From NCBI GenBank assembly GCA_018296165.2, contig JACKQL020000001.1, positions 2,418,001 through 2,482,000 of the forward strand: 64,000 nt of DNA, in the 5' to 3' direction. Under the pieces are notes generated by a model that was given only the letters and a program-made list of their open reading frames with translations, made no database searches and was not told the DNA's origin. Of the stretch, positions 13,123 to 26,306 are shown one piece after another; position 1 is the stretch's first letter; every line of letters starts with the position of its first letter. This DNA is from Termitomyces sp. T153. Taxonomy: Eukaryota; Basidiomycota; Agaricomycetes; Agaricales; Lyophyllaceae. A program made the translations under genes and the position numbers.

Positions 13123-16100
13123 ATGGACGACGCCACTTCTATTGGACGTACAATTGATATTGAAGTCGGCAGTCAGGAGGTTATCACCATCGACCTCGAT
13201 ATCCTTGACCCCAATCCCGAAGATGTGCTGGATCTATTGAAGGACGGACAATGCAAAATTTGGGTTTGGACCAAACTTGCGGGTGAATATTGGCGCAAGG
13301 GCTATTTGGAGGCTGCTGAGAAGATTGCGCGAACTGCTGTCGAATGTGCGTGGGCTACTCTGTCTTATAAGACATCTCTGAATCCCGTTTACAGCTTTTC
13401 GGGCTAATGGAACTGAATCTCATCTACCCCCAATTTACTCCATGTTAGCAAATATACAATTAGCCTATGCTCGAAAAGCCCCAAAACTCATCTTGTCCGA
13501 TGCTCGTGCGCGTCTTTAGTTGCAATGAATTATCTCGCTTCTTATCTATGTTTACAACAGGACAGGATGATATGAAGGAGGAGAAGTCAAAGGAAGATCA
13601 CTATCGCGAAGCAGCCCAATTACTGAACACGGGCGAGAGGGTAGGAGCAGAGTCCGGGGAAGGCGTCGGTGGAACTTTGTCATTTCTAACGCGTGGTATG
13701 AATCCTTTAATACCAATCATGATGAAACACTGACGTTTCTTTCAACCGAAGGCATACAACAACTTGCTACAAGGTCAATGGATGATGCACTGCGTTCTTT
13801 TGATGGTGTCTTGCTTGAGAAGCCCACGAATGTAGTGGCACTTCTAGGCAAGGTCTGTAAATCTCTTTTTAAAGCTTTCTGGTGTCTTAGTCAGTGTTAG
13901 GCGCGAATTCTATATGCCCGGAGAAATTTCCGAGAGGCTCTCAGAATTTTCCAGGATGTCCTGAGATACAATCCCCAGTGTCTACCTGATCCACGTATTG
14001 GGATTGGATTGTGCTTTTGGGCCCTTGATCAAAAGTCAAAGGCCGTAGCTGCATGGCAACGCAGCATGGAAGTGGTGCGCAGCATAATTCAGTCTCATGC
14101 AGCACAGATTGACTCTCAATAGAATCCTTCAGAGTGGCCGGCTCAACTACTTCTTGGCTTGGAAGCCATTAACTCGAGCAAAAATGATGGCACATCAGAA
14201 ACGGAGCGGGCAAGTCTCTTCATGCATGGTACGAGACTGATCAACATGGCTTTCAAGTCAAACCAACGAAGCGCTGCGGCTGCTAATGCATTGTGCGAGG
14301 TATTCCTGAGGAAAGGAGAGTATAACCGGGTATGTACGTCGTCATCACCGTTTATAAGATGCCCATCCTTTTTACAGGCTCTCAAACTTGCTGAACGGAC
14401 AATCCAATTTGCCGACACCCTCACCGTCCTCACCGAAGGATATCTCAGAGCAGGCCGCGTTTCACATGCGGAAGGATCTCTAAGTCATGCTTCAAAATAT
14501 TACTCTGCTGCTGTCCAGGGACAACCCAAGCATGTCATTGGGGCGATTGGGCTGGCTCAAATGCAAATGCAAAATGGTCTGTCCGAGGTTACATTACCAT
14601 CTCGAAAATCTCCGGACTTGACAATGCATTTACAGATGAGGTCGCCGCTGCAATTCACACTTTGGATACCCTTTTACAGCCGCCGAACGCCCAGCGCTCG
14701 GCGGAAGCAACAGTAATGCTTGCGTCTCTACGCGCTCACCCGCGACCTGGAGTATCCAGCTCTGATGTTGCCCAAGAACGAGCAAAAGCTCGTGATCTCT
14801 TCGATCGAGTCATTAAAGGCTTCGAACTTGAGGAGACCCGTGCGAACGGACAATCTGCCCCAAAATCTCCACGTCTAATTGTTGACGACATGGAGATGCA
14901 TTTAGAGATTGCGCGCCTTTGGCAGGGTGAAAGCATGGAGCGGATGGGAAAGGCGCTAAGAGAAGCTTTCCGGATAAACGAGACAACTGGCCAAATCGAC
15001 TCGCGTCTCTTGAATAATTTGGCAGCCCTACAACACATTGAAGGGCACTTTCCAGAAGCAAGGGCTCTTCATGAAAAGGCTCTTACCATTGCATTGGGTC
15101 TCACAACGGATCAAGGAGAGGCCATGTCAACCACTATCCTATACAATCTTGCAAGGGTTTACGAAGAGCAAGGGGAAGAGACACTGGCAAAAGATGCATA
15201 CGAAAAACTGGTGACGAGACATCCTGAATATGTAGATGGTGTGTCATTAGAACTTTCCCTTAGACCGCCCATTGATGCTAGTGTTCAACAGCGAAAATCC
15301 GCCAAGCTCAGATGTTAGCGGATCTCAACCGTCACAACGAAGCTCATGAGCTACTTAAACAGTGTCTTGTCTCACAAAACAACAACCTAAACCTCCGGGC
15401 ATTTTACACTTACTTCCTCATTCAAACCAACCTTCCCAAACCGGCGAAGGAATTCGTTTTCGCGACGCTGAAGGATCATGACAAACATGATGTATTCTCA
15501 TTATGCGCCGCAGGCTGGCTTCAGTATCACCAAGCTCGAGAAAGCCGTGATGCTAGCCCCAAAGGAATTGAAGAACGTCGACAAGGTTTCCGAAGAACTG
15601 CAGAATTCTACGAAAAAGCTTTACATCTTGACCCACTATGCGCATTTGCTGCGCAAGGCTTGGCGATCGTGACTGCCGAGGATGCTCTCGGCTCCCTGGG
15701 CGGTGCTTTGAGTACAACGCCAGGAGTAGATGACATTCAGAAGCGTCTCAAGAACGCTCGCGAGGCCCTTGATGTCTTTGCGAAAGTCCGAGAGTCTATA
15801 GACGATGGCAGTGTCTACTTCAATATGGGTCATTGCTACTACACTCGGGATGAGTTTGATCGGGCAATCGAGAGCGTGTGTTTTTTTGTTACCCTTAATC
15901 CTATTGTAACTCATCATTATCCAGTATGAAACGGCTTTGATGCGGTATAACGATGGTCACAACGTTCCCACGCTGCTGTGCTTATGCAGATCATGGTATG
16001 CGAAGGCGGCAAAAGACCAACAATTCAGTGCCATGAAGCAAGCGCTACGTTATGCCCAAATGGTATGCATATTGCTCGTCCATCTTTCATGTTTATTTAC

Positions 16101-17112
16101 ATGTAGGCTTGGATGCAGGCTTATCATATTCAGCCGAACGACAAAGCAATTGTCTACAACATTGCTATGATTCAACAAAAGTCGGCTGAGATGTTGTTTG
16201 CAATTAGCCCTGCTAAGCGAACATTAAAAGACCTGCAGAGAGTCATTGATCAGGCTGCACAAGCTCAAAAGTATATCAATTCAATATCCAGTAACGCACT
16301 TCTCAACCCTCTTTGCAGGCTGTTTGCGTCTTTGGCCTCTGACAAGTCACCCATGGTGCCTTACAATCGGGAGATTGCTGATCAGCGCCGGAAATACGGT
16401 GATAGTATGCTTCGGAAAGGCGATGAACATCTTGCAGCGCAGAGACAATTTGAATCTGAGGCGCAGGCAAAGATTGACGCTGCCAGGCGTAAACGTCAGG
16501 AGGAGAAAGAGAAGCAGGAGGAAGTAGAGGTTGGTGATTGATCTTGTTGCATCTTTGTTCACGTTCTGATCTGCATATTAGCGGCTCCGAATGGAGGAGT
16601 TGCGAAAGGAAGCCGAGAAGCTGGCAGAGGAACGTAGATTAGCGCGAGAGAAAGCTATGCAATGGACTCAGGAGGTCAAAGGGGAGAGTGACGAGGAACG
16701 GGAACGGAAACCGAAAAAAACTCGCAAACCCAAGCAGGACGCCGGCAGTGGCGATGAAGCTGAGTCGAAGAAGAAAAGGCGAGGAAAGCTTAAAAAAGCT
16801 CCTGACGGTGATGGTGAAGATCAGGCTATGTTTACAGAAGATGAAGAAGTCGAGAGACCAGCAAAAAAGGTACGTTGAGACTTTGTCAAGTCTTGATTTT
16901 GATTTAATCATGGCATGTCCTCAGCGACGTGTGAAGAAGGCTGTTGTGAGAGATGAGGAAGAGGAAGAGGAAGATACAGCCCGTCCACAGACACAGAAAA
17001 GACAAAAAGAATAGTACGTGGCTCTTGACATGAAGTTGCAAATGCTGATCACTCGCATTGCATTAGCAAAAGTAAGGAAATGCTTTCCGACACAGATGAT
17101 GAAATGTCATGA
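13123..17112 (+). CDS. CTR9: RNA polymerase II-associated Paf1-complex subunit Ctr9 (TPR protein)
   Basis: Ctr9 is the TPR scaffold of the Paf1 complex, which travels with RNA polymerase II and supports histone H2B ubiquitination and H3K4/K36 methylation. The N-terminus reads IDIEVGSQEVITIDLDIL (about 13149-13202), typical of the family. TPR repeats follow across many exons, for example EYWRKGYLEAAEKIARTA and SVYFNMGHCYYTRDEFDRA. The C-terminal part (about 16400-17010) is highly charged, with Lys/Glu-rich coiled coil and nuclear-localisation-like clusters. The frame ending in RQKE probably splices at about 17013 to a last exon KSKEMLSDTDDEMS, with stop 17110-17112. If unspliced, a stop occurs at about 17014. 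About ten short introns are implied. Confidence 0.92.
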
Positions 17113-17681
17113 CCACTTATATGCTCGTTTTCGCTGTTTGTTGATGTTGTTGTCGTATATACTTGTATTTTATTACTTTGCTAGAATCTTTTCGTTGATG
17201 TCTGTGGCGGTTTCCTGCATCCATCTGCCTTGCCGGCCGCATATGGGGCCAAGTATAACGCAATGTGGCTAGACGTGCGGGCAATTAATATTCCCTTCTT
17301 ATACCTTTCCTTCTTACACATTCCCTTCTCTACCTTAGAACACATGTAATTCGGTCTGCGCAACCCAGTGTATTTCTGACGCTGTGATGGCAAGCTTTCC
17401 TCAATGAGGTTTTGATGCTACCCCCACTAGCCCATTTGTAGCTTATAGTCGAATTAGGTCTATTGTGGCGTAATCATCGATAGTAACATGGTAACATTAG
17501 GTTTCACATTGTACCAACAAGATGTCTAAGTTGAATGGGTGCTTTGATATAGCTGCGTCTCCATCAGTCAGAGCTCTGGATCTTGTATCCATCTTTTACT
17601 GGTCGATGTCGTTGAAGCTAGTTTTCATACGTAGGGGAATTAGATGATAAGTCTTCCGGAGTCAATGGTGACCTTCGTCTT
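17113..17681. other. Convergent intergenic region, no gene seen
   Basis: This 569-bp AT-rich spacer lies between the convergent CTR9 and hydrolase genes. It probably contains both 3' untranslated regions. Only short frames are present, and no repeat or RNA gene was recognised. Confidence 0.6.
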
Positions 17682-20600
17682 TCACGTCGTCTGGTAAAAA
17701 GTCGCCTTCACAAAGCGTTCTCTACCAAGGAAGCGGTCCAATCGGGATGGCCGCTTAGTCGAATTTGCGTTGCTGAGTGGTTGGTCTTGATCAAAGGTGA
17801 AGAAATTGAGGACAGCCGACCAAAGCCTATTTGCGCTTAGCGACTGGTCATCTTGGAAAAGAGATTGGTCTGCGATTTTTGCTAGATGCCGAGCCTCTGC
17901 AGTATCCCGTCTCGAGACAATACTACTGGGTGGAGGCCGCTCCTCGCCATCAAGAACCCAAGCCCAGTTCCAGCTCCCTGACGATGGGAAAGACTCCCTC
18001 ACTCCGTGAGCCACGGAGCTCGAAGAATTACTATTCTCTGCACTGCTCAGCGTTATTTTATGGTGAAGGGCAGCAAGACCTCGTTTTGTGTCCTTTTTGG
18101 CAAGTGTCAGGTTGCGCCACCTATCTTTCTTGATTGCGCGGATGGTATGTGCAAATTTCTTGTCAAACATAGCGCTTGCGTCAAGGTAACGACGAAGGGT
18201 TAGCTCGGATATGCGCCCGATGACGTCTGGATCAATGATGAGGGCGCTGAGTTCAGACTCCGGTTCCAATGGCCGTATGATCCCCTGTGTAGATACTCGT
18301 TCTCGTATCATATTGCCGTTCCACTGACCTTCCTAGTGAGTTGGTGAATAGGATTTCTCTTGTTCAAAAGGTAACATACTGACGGACAATCTATAAACGC
18401 GAGGATCGCCTGCAGTAAGGGGAATGGGTTCATGAGAAGCAGAAGGTGTATTCGAGTTCGGAGGCTGAGCAGGACCAATGGACGCAACTGATACATCCTC
18501 GTTTGGAAGGAGTAGAATAGGCTCTGTGGGGAGTACGTTGTCCTCACTGAATGTCCTTGAAAAACGAGATCGCGATTGGATCGCGCGCGAGAACCTCGAT
18601 GACAAGGAGCGACTTAGAGATATCCTTTTTGGAATGTGTGGTTTGTCTGACGCAGCGAGTGAACCTTCCGAATCTTTCCTTGACTTGGACTCAGGGCTTG
18701 AATTAAAAGACGACCGTGAGACTGGATTGGTTGGAGACGCGTTGGAAGGAATGGAGGGAGGAGTAGGTATTAGAGGTATGCCGGTGACATGCTTAGAGAA
18801 TGCGGCAATCGCACGGAAGCAGTACTTGGCGGGAGTGGTAAAAGAGAAGAGGACAGGTAAGACATGTGCCGTATCTATACAAATGAATACGATCAGCAAT
18901 CTGTAGCGCTACCACTATTCACTATCGAAGTAGAAACTTGCCGTCATAGACCTGAAGGTGGACCTTCGTTGGTTTACATCGGTCTTCTATTCCGATAAGA
19001 GAAGGGTAAGATACCCGAGAAAAATTTCCAATAGGATACTTCTTGGGGTTAGCAGCCTTGTGAGCCCTGATATGGAGAGGTCATCATAACACCAGAATGA
19101 TGTAGGTGTGACGACATACGTATATATTATTTCGTCCCTCAGGACCTCTCTATCACTGACTATAAATAACAAGGGCGGCAGACCACCAAGATACGACACG
19201 ACTGGACTGACAAGTGGGTGTGCAAGTAGACTGTTTTGCGTGTACAAATGCAGTTGATTGCTAGTAGATAAGATCTCGCCTGAACGAGCTACGAGAGAAA
19301 CAGTTTGATCAATGTGTTGTGGGTCTGATGTGGGCAAGGACGTGGTAGCTCCAACGTCTACAGGTTGTCCAGCTGAGGTCGACTGCGCCATGGAAAGCAT
19401 GGTTGCTGTAGGATCATAAGGCTGATCTGTACGGAACACCTCGCGAATACGTGTTCGCAAGGAGGCGTGCACACGCTTAGAAATATCATCAGGAGGCGGA
19501 GGCCACAAAACACTGGGTTTTTGTAAAGAAAGCCCCCATTCAGGAAGCACATCCTGCACATCTGTGAGTTGGGTATATGAAGTCAATATAGAAAGACATA
19601 CAGTGGTAGTATTTGTGTGGATACTAGAAAAGGAGTGGGTGAGATCGCACCAAGGAGATATGAGGACGCCACCAGCGGGCATTGGCAGGCCGCTGTCGCG
19701 TAGAACTTGCAGAAGAGCAAGAGAAAGTCCTCCGCCCGCGGAGTCCCCCGCGATAATGATGTGTGCAGGATTCACAGGACAATGCGCGGCACACGGCGGA
19801 GGTCGAATAAGATATAGGTCTAGTTTGGAAGCTCATGTCAGTGACAATCCTAGGTCAAATATCAGGATGGTTACATGCAGCTACTAGATCTTGCAGAGCA
19901 CAAGGAAATGGGTATTGTGGAGCTAGCCGATAATTTACGGCTGAAGGCGAGGAGTCGATGCATACTTGGACCAAAACATAGTTCACATACCAAAAACACG
20001 TCCATTAATTTTGCGAGCATGTCGTTGTATGCTGTACCTGAATGAAGACTATCAAATGATTCAAAGAAGAGAGATAGCCCTTAGATATCTGACCGTTCTT
20101 GATCGACACTTCCAAAATAGTAACCGCCTATGTACAGATTCAAAGAGGGAATGATAGACTTGAGACTAGACTTACCGCCGTGTGAGTAAAGAATACAACG
20201 CATCTCGTCCATATGTTTTTCATAAATCTCAGAATCGGCAACTCCTGTAGGGAGATCAGTAGAAGGAAGCGATCCACTGGAATCCTTTTTTGCTTTTTCT
20301 TGCATCTTCGTTCGACGTTGAGCATTCTCCCAGTCTTTCTTGGCAGTAATCCACTGAGCATCTACCCTGATTGAAAACCGGAAGCATGAACGATAGTCAG
20401 CAAATGTGACTCGAACTGACATACCCATTGATCCCACGAACTTGCCACCATTTCACTCCACCAACAACACGCTTCGCAGTCTCCTTTCCCCCAAAAGCAG
20501 TTATAATTATTTGGGCAGCTTCATCGCACGAAGTCATCGGAATCAAGAGTCGGACAACGTGAACTGAAGGCGGTGACGGCGTACGAGTATTTGCAAAGCC

Positions 20601-21469
20601 TAATGATTATTCCGGCTTAATATCCAGAGTGACTGAAGACATTTTCTGTTACCTTGAACATCTTCAACTGTATGGCTGTGATGATATCAGTTTCAGGACA
20701 AACACAATTTGGTGAGAGCGCACAAACTAGCAAGCCGTAGAAATGACTTTGATAGAAGTGTAAGTCCGTATGAATGCAATCGCGCTGTGCTGCTCACTTT
20801 GACAACATTAAATACCTCATCGTACATTAATTCATCCTGCCTAAGCTGTGTTGTTGCATTCCCGGTCTTGCGGCGTTCGAAGTAGTGCTTGACGAGAGTT
20901 TCGAGAACGACAGGCCCAACTTTGAACCCAGTTTCGGCCGTGAGAGCATTGACGCGCATGGCCAGCTGCCAATCTCAAGTGGGCGGGTTCAAGTTGTGGG
21001 CACTGTTCATCAATAACCTTTGAATGAGATGATGCAAGACATGCGGCAACAATCATTTGATCGAGGATTTCGTATATAGTCTGAACTGTCGGCTTTCACC
21101 GTTATATCCTCAGGATTTTTGGCAATTCATCGATGCTGATACCAACGGTTGTTGTCATGTTGATGATTTCTGTTTCCGCCGACGAGGCGGGGGTAGAAGT
21201 CAGTACTCTACATACGCCTGTCGTATGTATTGTAAATAAATTATGTAGCGTAGGTCCGAATTGATGCATGATATAGTTTTCCTCTGAGAGGGTATAAGGG
21301 CCACGTCGCAGTTTGTACTGAGGCAAGTCCAACGTGGGGTCAATTATGTTGCTTTGGTGACTGAGTGGTAGAGGAAAGTTTTCATCCTATGATGCTCCTG
21401 TGTGTGATGTTCTCACCTCGCCTGTATTGGAATTCGTGCTGCGTCGCCATTTTGTGTGGCTGTTGTCAT
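17682..21469 (-). CDS. Alpha/beta hydrolase of the hormone-sensitive-lipase (GDSAG) family
   Basis: A predicted carboxylester hydrolase. The oxyanion-hole motif HGGGYYFGS is assembled over an intron at about 20110-20180. The nucleophile is in HIIIAGDSAGGGLSLALL (about 19720-19775). The acid residue is in FIVSDREVLRDE (about 19125-19170), and the likely histidine is in HVLPVLFSF (about 18845-18875). The triad is therefore complete. N-terminal exons read LPQYKLRRGPYTLSEENYI and VGPVVLETLVKHYFERRKTG. The start ATG at 21467-21469 (MTTATQNGDAARI) was chosen because it splices in frame to the next exon; the ATG at 21450 does not. A long polar C-terminal extension of about 370 residues (17682-18800) follows the catalytic domain and is Ser-rich. 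Substrate is unknown. It lies only 33 bp from the stop of the next upstream gene. Confidence 0.85.
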
Positions 21470-21502
21470 GTTGAACTGTATATGTATGTACGTACAAGTA
21501 CA

Positions 21503-22986
21503 TCATAACCTCGGTTTTGGTACCAAAGAAACACCCTCGTCTTCCAAAACAATCTTTGCCAAGTTTGCAATGATCTGAAACCCAGCAACGTGCAAATATG
21601 CATGTTCAGAGCTTGCTTGTCGACGTGCATATCGAGCAGCAATCCCCTGCGAGATGATACCCAACTAACCCGAATCAGGTGCCATGCGGTATTATCAATA
21701 TCGTGACTTACTTTGAATAGCGTCCAGCTCCGGACGAAGACCATCTCCGGGATTGGGTAAGGCTGGTTTGTGAGCATGCAATATTCCTTCTCCAGGTCTT
21801 CGAGAGCGATTGGCACATCTTTGGCTTCTCCCTTGTAACCCCGTAATGTGAAGGGGATATTCTTGGGAATGTTGCTCATGTCAACCGACCAAGGCAAGGT
21901 CATATTTCCTAGATCTGCTAGCTGGGAAAATGTCAGCTGACAAAAAAAACAATAAAGGGTGCATACGGGACTTCCAAGGGTACACATCTCCCAGTCTAGG
22001 ATACCAATAACATGGTTTTCGCTTGGATGGAACACCAGATTGTCGAGCTTATAGTCTCCGTGAACAATACGAAGTCCAGTTTTCTTTTCGTTTGGTAAAT
22101 TCTCCTTATACCAAGTAACGAGGTCGTCAAAGCAGGGAAGATTCCCAATGGCTTCTCCGGTCTCAAGATCTTTGGTTACCGCCTGAGCATTAGAGACTCG
22201 AGAAAGAGATTTTATTTGTCTCGGGAAGTAATCTGTTGAGGGACCAAAATCTGAAAGACCCACGGCATCCGGGGAGACGGAGTGTAGGTTTGCGAGCGTT
22301 CTCACAGCAGATAACCAGCTGTTGACGCATTGACGAATGTGAACTTTCGACCCTGTGATAAGTAAGGTAAATTAGTCCTACCACTCATGCCGGTCTTCCG
22401 GGGATACTTCGAGCATTCTGCTATCAGTAAAAATGCGCCCGTCAAGAAATTCCATGATGTAGAAAGGGGTTCCAATCACTGCATTATCTTCACACAGTAA
22501 AATGGGTTCCGGAACAGGTATCCTTTGTGACGTAGAAGTCGCCTGGTTGAACTTGTGGAGAGCGTGTAATACGGTGTATTCACGTTCAACTTGATGTGCG
22601 GTTTTCGAAAGAAGTTGACCTGCAGGCTTCTTACGGAGAACAAATTTAGTGCCGCTGTAAGGAGCGTGAGCTACTTTCATGTGTCAATGTTTTGAAAAAC
22701 CAGTCACACCAAGCATCGGTCAGGAAATACGTGGGGTTAGACTGGATTTTCGTAATCATGATAGGTTTTATGGCTATAAGGATTTCGTTACATACCTGTC
22801 CAAACTATTCCTCGTGAAAAACACGCTGTGTGAGAGCAATACGTAAAGACATACTTTGAACTGCTTGACATCAACAGGAGCCTTGACAACTGTGAAATGT
22901 TGGGCAAGATACTGGTTTAATCTTGCTATATCTATACTGGCTCTGATTTGACCGTATTCACCGCCAACCTTCGGATTGGAAGGCAT
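21503..22986 (-). CDS. Aminoglycoside-phosphotransferase-fold kinase (ACAD10/11 N-domain-like)
   Basis: A protein-kinase-fold small-molecule phosphotransferase resembling the N-terminal domain of ACAD10/11. N-lobe sequence TKFVLRKKPAG carries the likely ATP-binding lysines (about 22620-22660). The hinge reads YIMEFLDGRIF. The catalytic loop RIVHGDYKLDNLVFHP (about 22015-22070) and metal-binding GILDWEMCTLG (about 21970-22005) are intact. The last exon, after an intron at about 21660-21710, encodes GIISQGIAARYARRQASS and ends at stop 21503-21505. There is no acyl-CoA dehydrogenase domain, so it is a stand-alone kinase. In ACAD10/11 this fold phosphorylates 4-hydroxyacyl-CoA; whether this protein does so is inference. 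The start at 22986 (MPSNPKVGGEYG) is the first ATG; an extra upstream exon is possible. Confidence 0.85.
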
Positions 22987-23200
22987 TGCTAACTTGACGT
23001 GATCGAACAAGTTTACACCTGTGTTATGAACCCCCGAGCCTTAGATGATCATTGTCCATTCACGTGCTTTCTTAAATGAATGACCGATAACCCGTGCCGC
23101 ACTGGAACATTCGGCAAAAGCCGTGCGGCAAAAAGTTGACGTATTACATACGCTGGCACAAAAATTTTGCACACTACCTCCTCTACCTCCATCCACTACC
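22987..23200. promoter_or_regulatory. Short divergent promoter between the APH-fold kinase and mitochondrial Hsp70
   Basis: Only 214 bp separate the two divergent start codons, so regulatory sequence is shared. No heat-shock element was confidently recognised; a search for inverted GAA/TTC triplets would be needed. Confidence 0.5.
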
Positions 23201-25615
23201 ATGATTCCTGCTGTGCGGAGTTCTATCTTTAGGAAGACTGCCTTCAATGTAAGTTTCATGACATGGTTGCTATATATACGTTTGATGTTTTTTTTTCGTA
23301 GGGCCTTCCTCGCTCACTTATTGCCCGGAACATGAACTCGAAAGTCAACGGTAACCGTTTTCGACACGTCACATATGCACCTCGACTAATTCTGTGCTTA
23401 GGCCCAGTCATTGGTATTGACTTGGGAACAACCAACTCCTGCGTTTCAGTAATGGAGGGTAAAAGTTCCCGTGTTATTGAGAACGCCGAGGGTGCTCGCA
23501 CGACGCCTTCTGTTGTTGCTTTCACGAAGCATGGCGAGCGCCTTGTCGGTCTCCCCGCGAAACGTCAAGCAGTAGTCAACTCCGCTAACACAGTTTTCGC
23601 GTTTAAGCGGTTGATTGGTCGCAAGTTCTCAGACAAGGAGGTCAAGGACGACGCTCTACATTGGTGGGTCACTCCCACGTCATGTCAAAGGCATCGACTT
23701 ACAGGAAACAATTAGGCCATTCAAGATTGTGTCGACATCTGACGGTCGGCCAGCTGTTGAGGTTGACAACGGTGGAAAGCAACAACGATTCGTAAGCAGT
23801 AAATGTCTTGTCTCGTAGTCACTTTCCCTCATCTTCACCAGTCCGCGGAGGAGCTTTCCTCAATGGTTTTGGTCAAGATGCGCGAAACGGCGGAGCAATA
23901 CTTGAATAAGAAGGTCAAGTAAGTTGTACGTTCATCGCATTTTTGAGTTTGTGTCGAACGATTGCCTTAGTCATGCTGTCGTTACCGTGCCTGCTTACTT
24001 CAATGATGCCCAACGACAAGCGACCAAGGATGCCGGACAAATTGCTGGCCTTGATGTTCTACGTGTGATCAACGAACCTACTGCGGCTGCTCTTGCTTAC
24101 GGTTTGGATCGCGCTGACTCCTCTGTCATTGCTGTCTATGATCTTGGTGGAGGAACTTTTGATATTTCTATCCTTGAAATGCAAAAGGGTGTCTTCGAGG
24201 TCAAATCAACAAACGGTGACACCCACCTCGGTGGCGAGGATTTTGATGTTGTCCTGGTCGAGTATATCCTGAACGAATTCAAGAAGGAGACGGGTGCTGA
24301 CCTAAAGTCTGATCGGATGGCCATTCAGCGTGTGCGTGAGGCTGCTGAGAAGGCTAAAATTGAGCTCTCGTCTACTGCGCAGACCGAGATCAATCTGCCT
24401 TTCATCACTGCCGATGGGGCGGGTAATCCAAAACACATCAATACCAAGCTCATGCGTTCACAATTCGAAAAGCTTGTCGATCCCCTTGTCACCCGCACTG
24501 TCGACCCTTGCAAGAAGGCCCTCGCCGATGCTGGTGTCAAGGCCAGCGAGATCGACGAGGTCATCCTGGTTGGTGGTATGACTCGGATGCCTCGCGTTGT
24601 TGACACTGTCAAAACCATCTTCGGTCGCGAGCCTTCCAAGGGTGTCAACCCTGACGAGGCTGTTGCTATCGGTGCCTCTATCCAGGGTGGTGTATTGGCT
24701 GGTAATGTTACTGATATTCTACTCCTTGACGTCACTCCTCTTTCTCTCGGTCGGTCTATGCTCTGCTTTTGACGATCAATTTGTTTATTGAGTCCATCAG
24801 GTATTGAAACTCTCGGTGGTATTATGACCAAACTTATTAGTCGTAACACTACCATCCCCACCAAAAAGTCACAGACTTTCTCCACCGCCGCTGATGGTCA
24901 GACCGCCATTGAGGTCAAGATCTACCAAGGTGAACGTGAGCTCGTTCGTGACAACAAACTTCTTGGCAACTTCAACTTGGTTGGTATTCCCCCCGCACCA
25001 AAAGGTGTTCCCCAGATTGAAATTACCTTCGACATCGATGCTGGTATGGTTCTAAATATATGTTTCACTGCATTTTAACTCACGTAACATTTAGATGGTA
25101 TCGTTAACGTTTCCGCCAAGGACAAGGCTACGGGCAAAGATCAGTCTATGACCATTGCGTCGTCATCGGGACTTAGCGACAAGGACATTGAGAAGATGGT
25201 TGCCGAATCCGAACAGTATGCCGAGGCCGATAAGGAGCGTCGTGCTCTCATTGAGGAATCCAACAAAGCAGACTCTGTCTGTGCCGACACCGAGAAGGGT
25301 GCGTCAATATCGTCTCTGGTAGTTTCTCTTTCTGAAGCTTACATCACATAAACAGCTATGACCGAGTTCAAAGATCAGCTCGATGCTGCCGAGAAAGAGA
25401 AGGTTTCGAAGCTCATTGCTGAACTTCGCGAGTTGGCCGCTAAGGGACAATCTCCGGATGCCTCTATAACTGCCGATACCATCCGAGAAAAGATCAACGA
25501 GACTCAGCAAGCATCTCTTGGTCTCTTCCAGAAGGTCTACGAGAAGCGTAGCGCTGAGCAAGCTGCCTCGGAAAACCCTACCGAGGAGAAGAAGGATGAG
25601 GAGAAGAAGGATTAA
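23201..25615 (+). CDS. SSC1: Mitochondrial Hsp70 chaperone (mortalin/Ssc1)
   Basis: The matrix Hsp70 drives presequence import and protein folding with Tim44, Mdj1 and Mge1. The protein starts [16 protein letters not shown] (ATG 23201), an Arg-rich presequence split by introns at about 23249-23301 and 23350-23401. The nucleotide-binding domain follows: [18 protein letters not shown], then [36 protein letters not shown] and [15 protein letters not shown]. The DVTPLSLG linker region and the substrate-binding domain come next. The C-terminus is charged ([10 protein letters not shown], stop 25613-25615). Canonical ATPase motifs are intact and about seven introns are used. The presequence separates it from cytosolic and ER homologues. 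Confidence 0.97.
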
Positions 25616-26306
25616 ACACCTAACGCCTTAATCTTTTGTTTTCATTGGTATTCTAAGCGGCAGTATGCTAGCTTGGATTCTCCCACGTTATCACTCCCTA
25701 CGCAATACTTTACGTTAATTTGAGTACTCATGACGCCCACACGCATTGAATATTGAAAAGTAGACATAACCCTAGCTACACGTACATTATATCTTTTCAC
25801 ATAATTATTGCTCGCCACCCCACTCAATTGTAATGCATATTAGTTTTGAACATTGTAACGATTTGTAGCTCTTTTAAGCCTCTTTCTGAGTTTGAACGTT
25901 CTTTACCGAATATGGCAAACCAAATGATCAACCAATCATGTTGTGTCTTATTATAAGGAGTTTTCAAAAGTTTAAAGATTTTTTCCTTGTCATACTCTGT
26001 CAGTGCAGAGGTTGTGGGTAAGTGTAGGTTCTTGTATACATTCATTAGTGGATTCTGACTTACACTTTCTCTGTACAGAGACATAGAGCATGGTATGCCT
26101 GTGTCAACCATCACAATCTCTGCTGAAACATTTATTGGGCTTGCAAGGAGCACAATCAATGGATCAGGCATAAGATGTGAGTGGGGACATGGAAGAGATA
26201 CATGTCCAGTTGTAGTGTCATGTTGGGAGGCACTGAAGCTGGTCTGTCATCAACTTTGTCACCAAACATACTGTCTATAACCTGTTTGGACTGACCAGCA
26301 TTATCG
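25616..26306. other. AT-rich spacer with an unexplained minus-strand frame
   Basis: The first ~150 bp is likely the SSC1 3' untranslated region. From about 25824 to 26171 the minus strand has an open frame of 115 codons, including DKEKIFKLLKTPYNKTQ and HDWLIIWFAIFG. I do not recognise it. Its codon choice is AT-rich, resembling the transposon island at 44-56 kb more than the flanking genes. It may be a degraded mobile-element fragment. No terminal repeats were seen. Confidence 0.4.
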
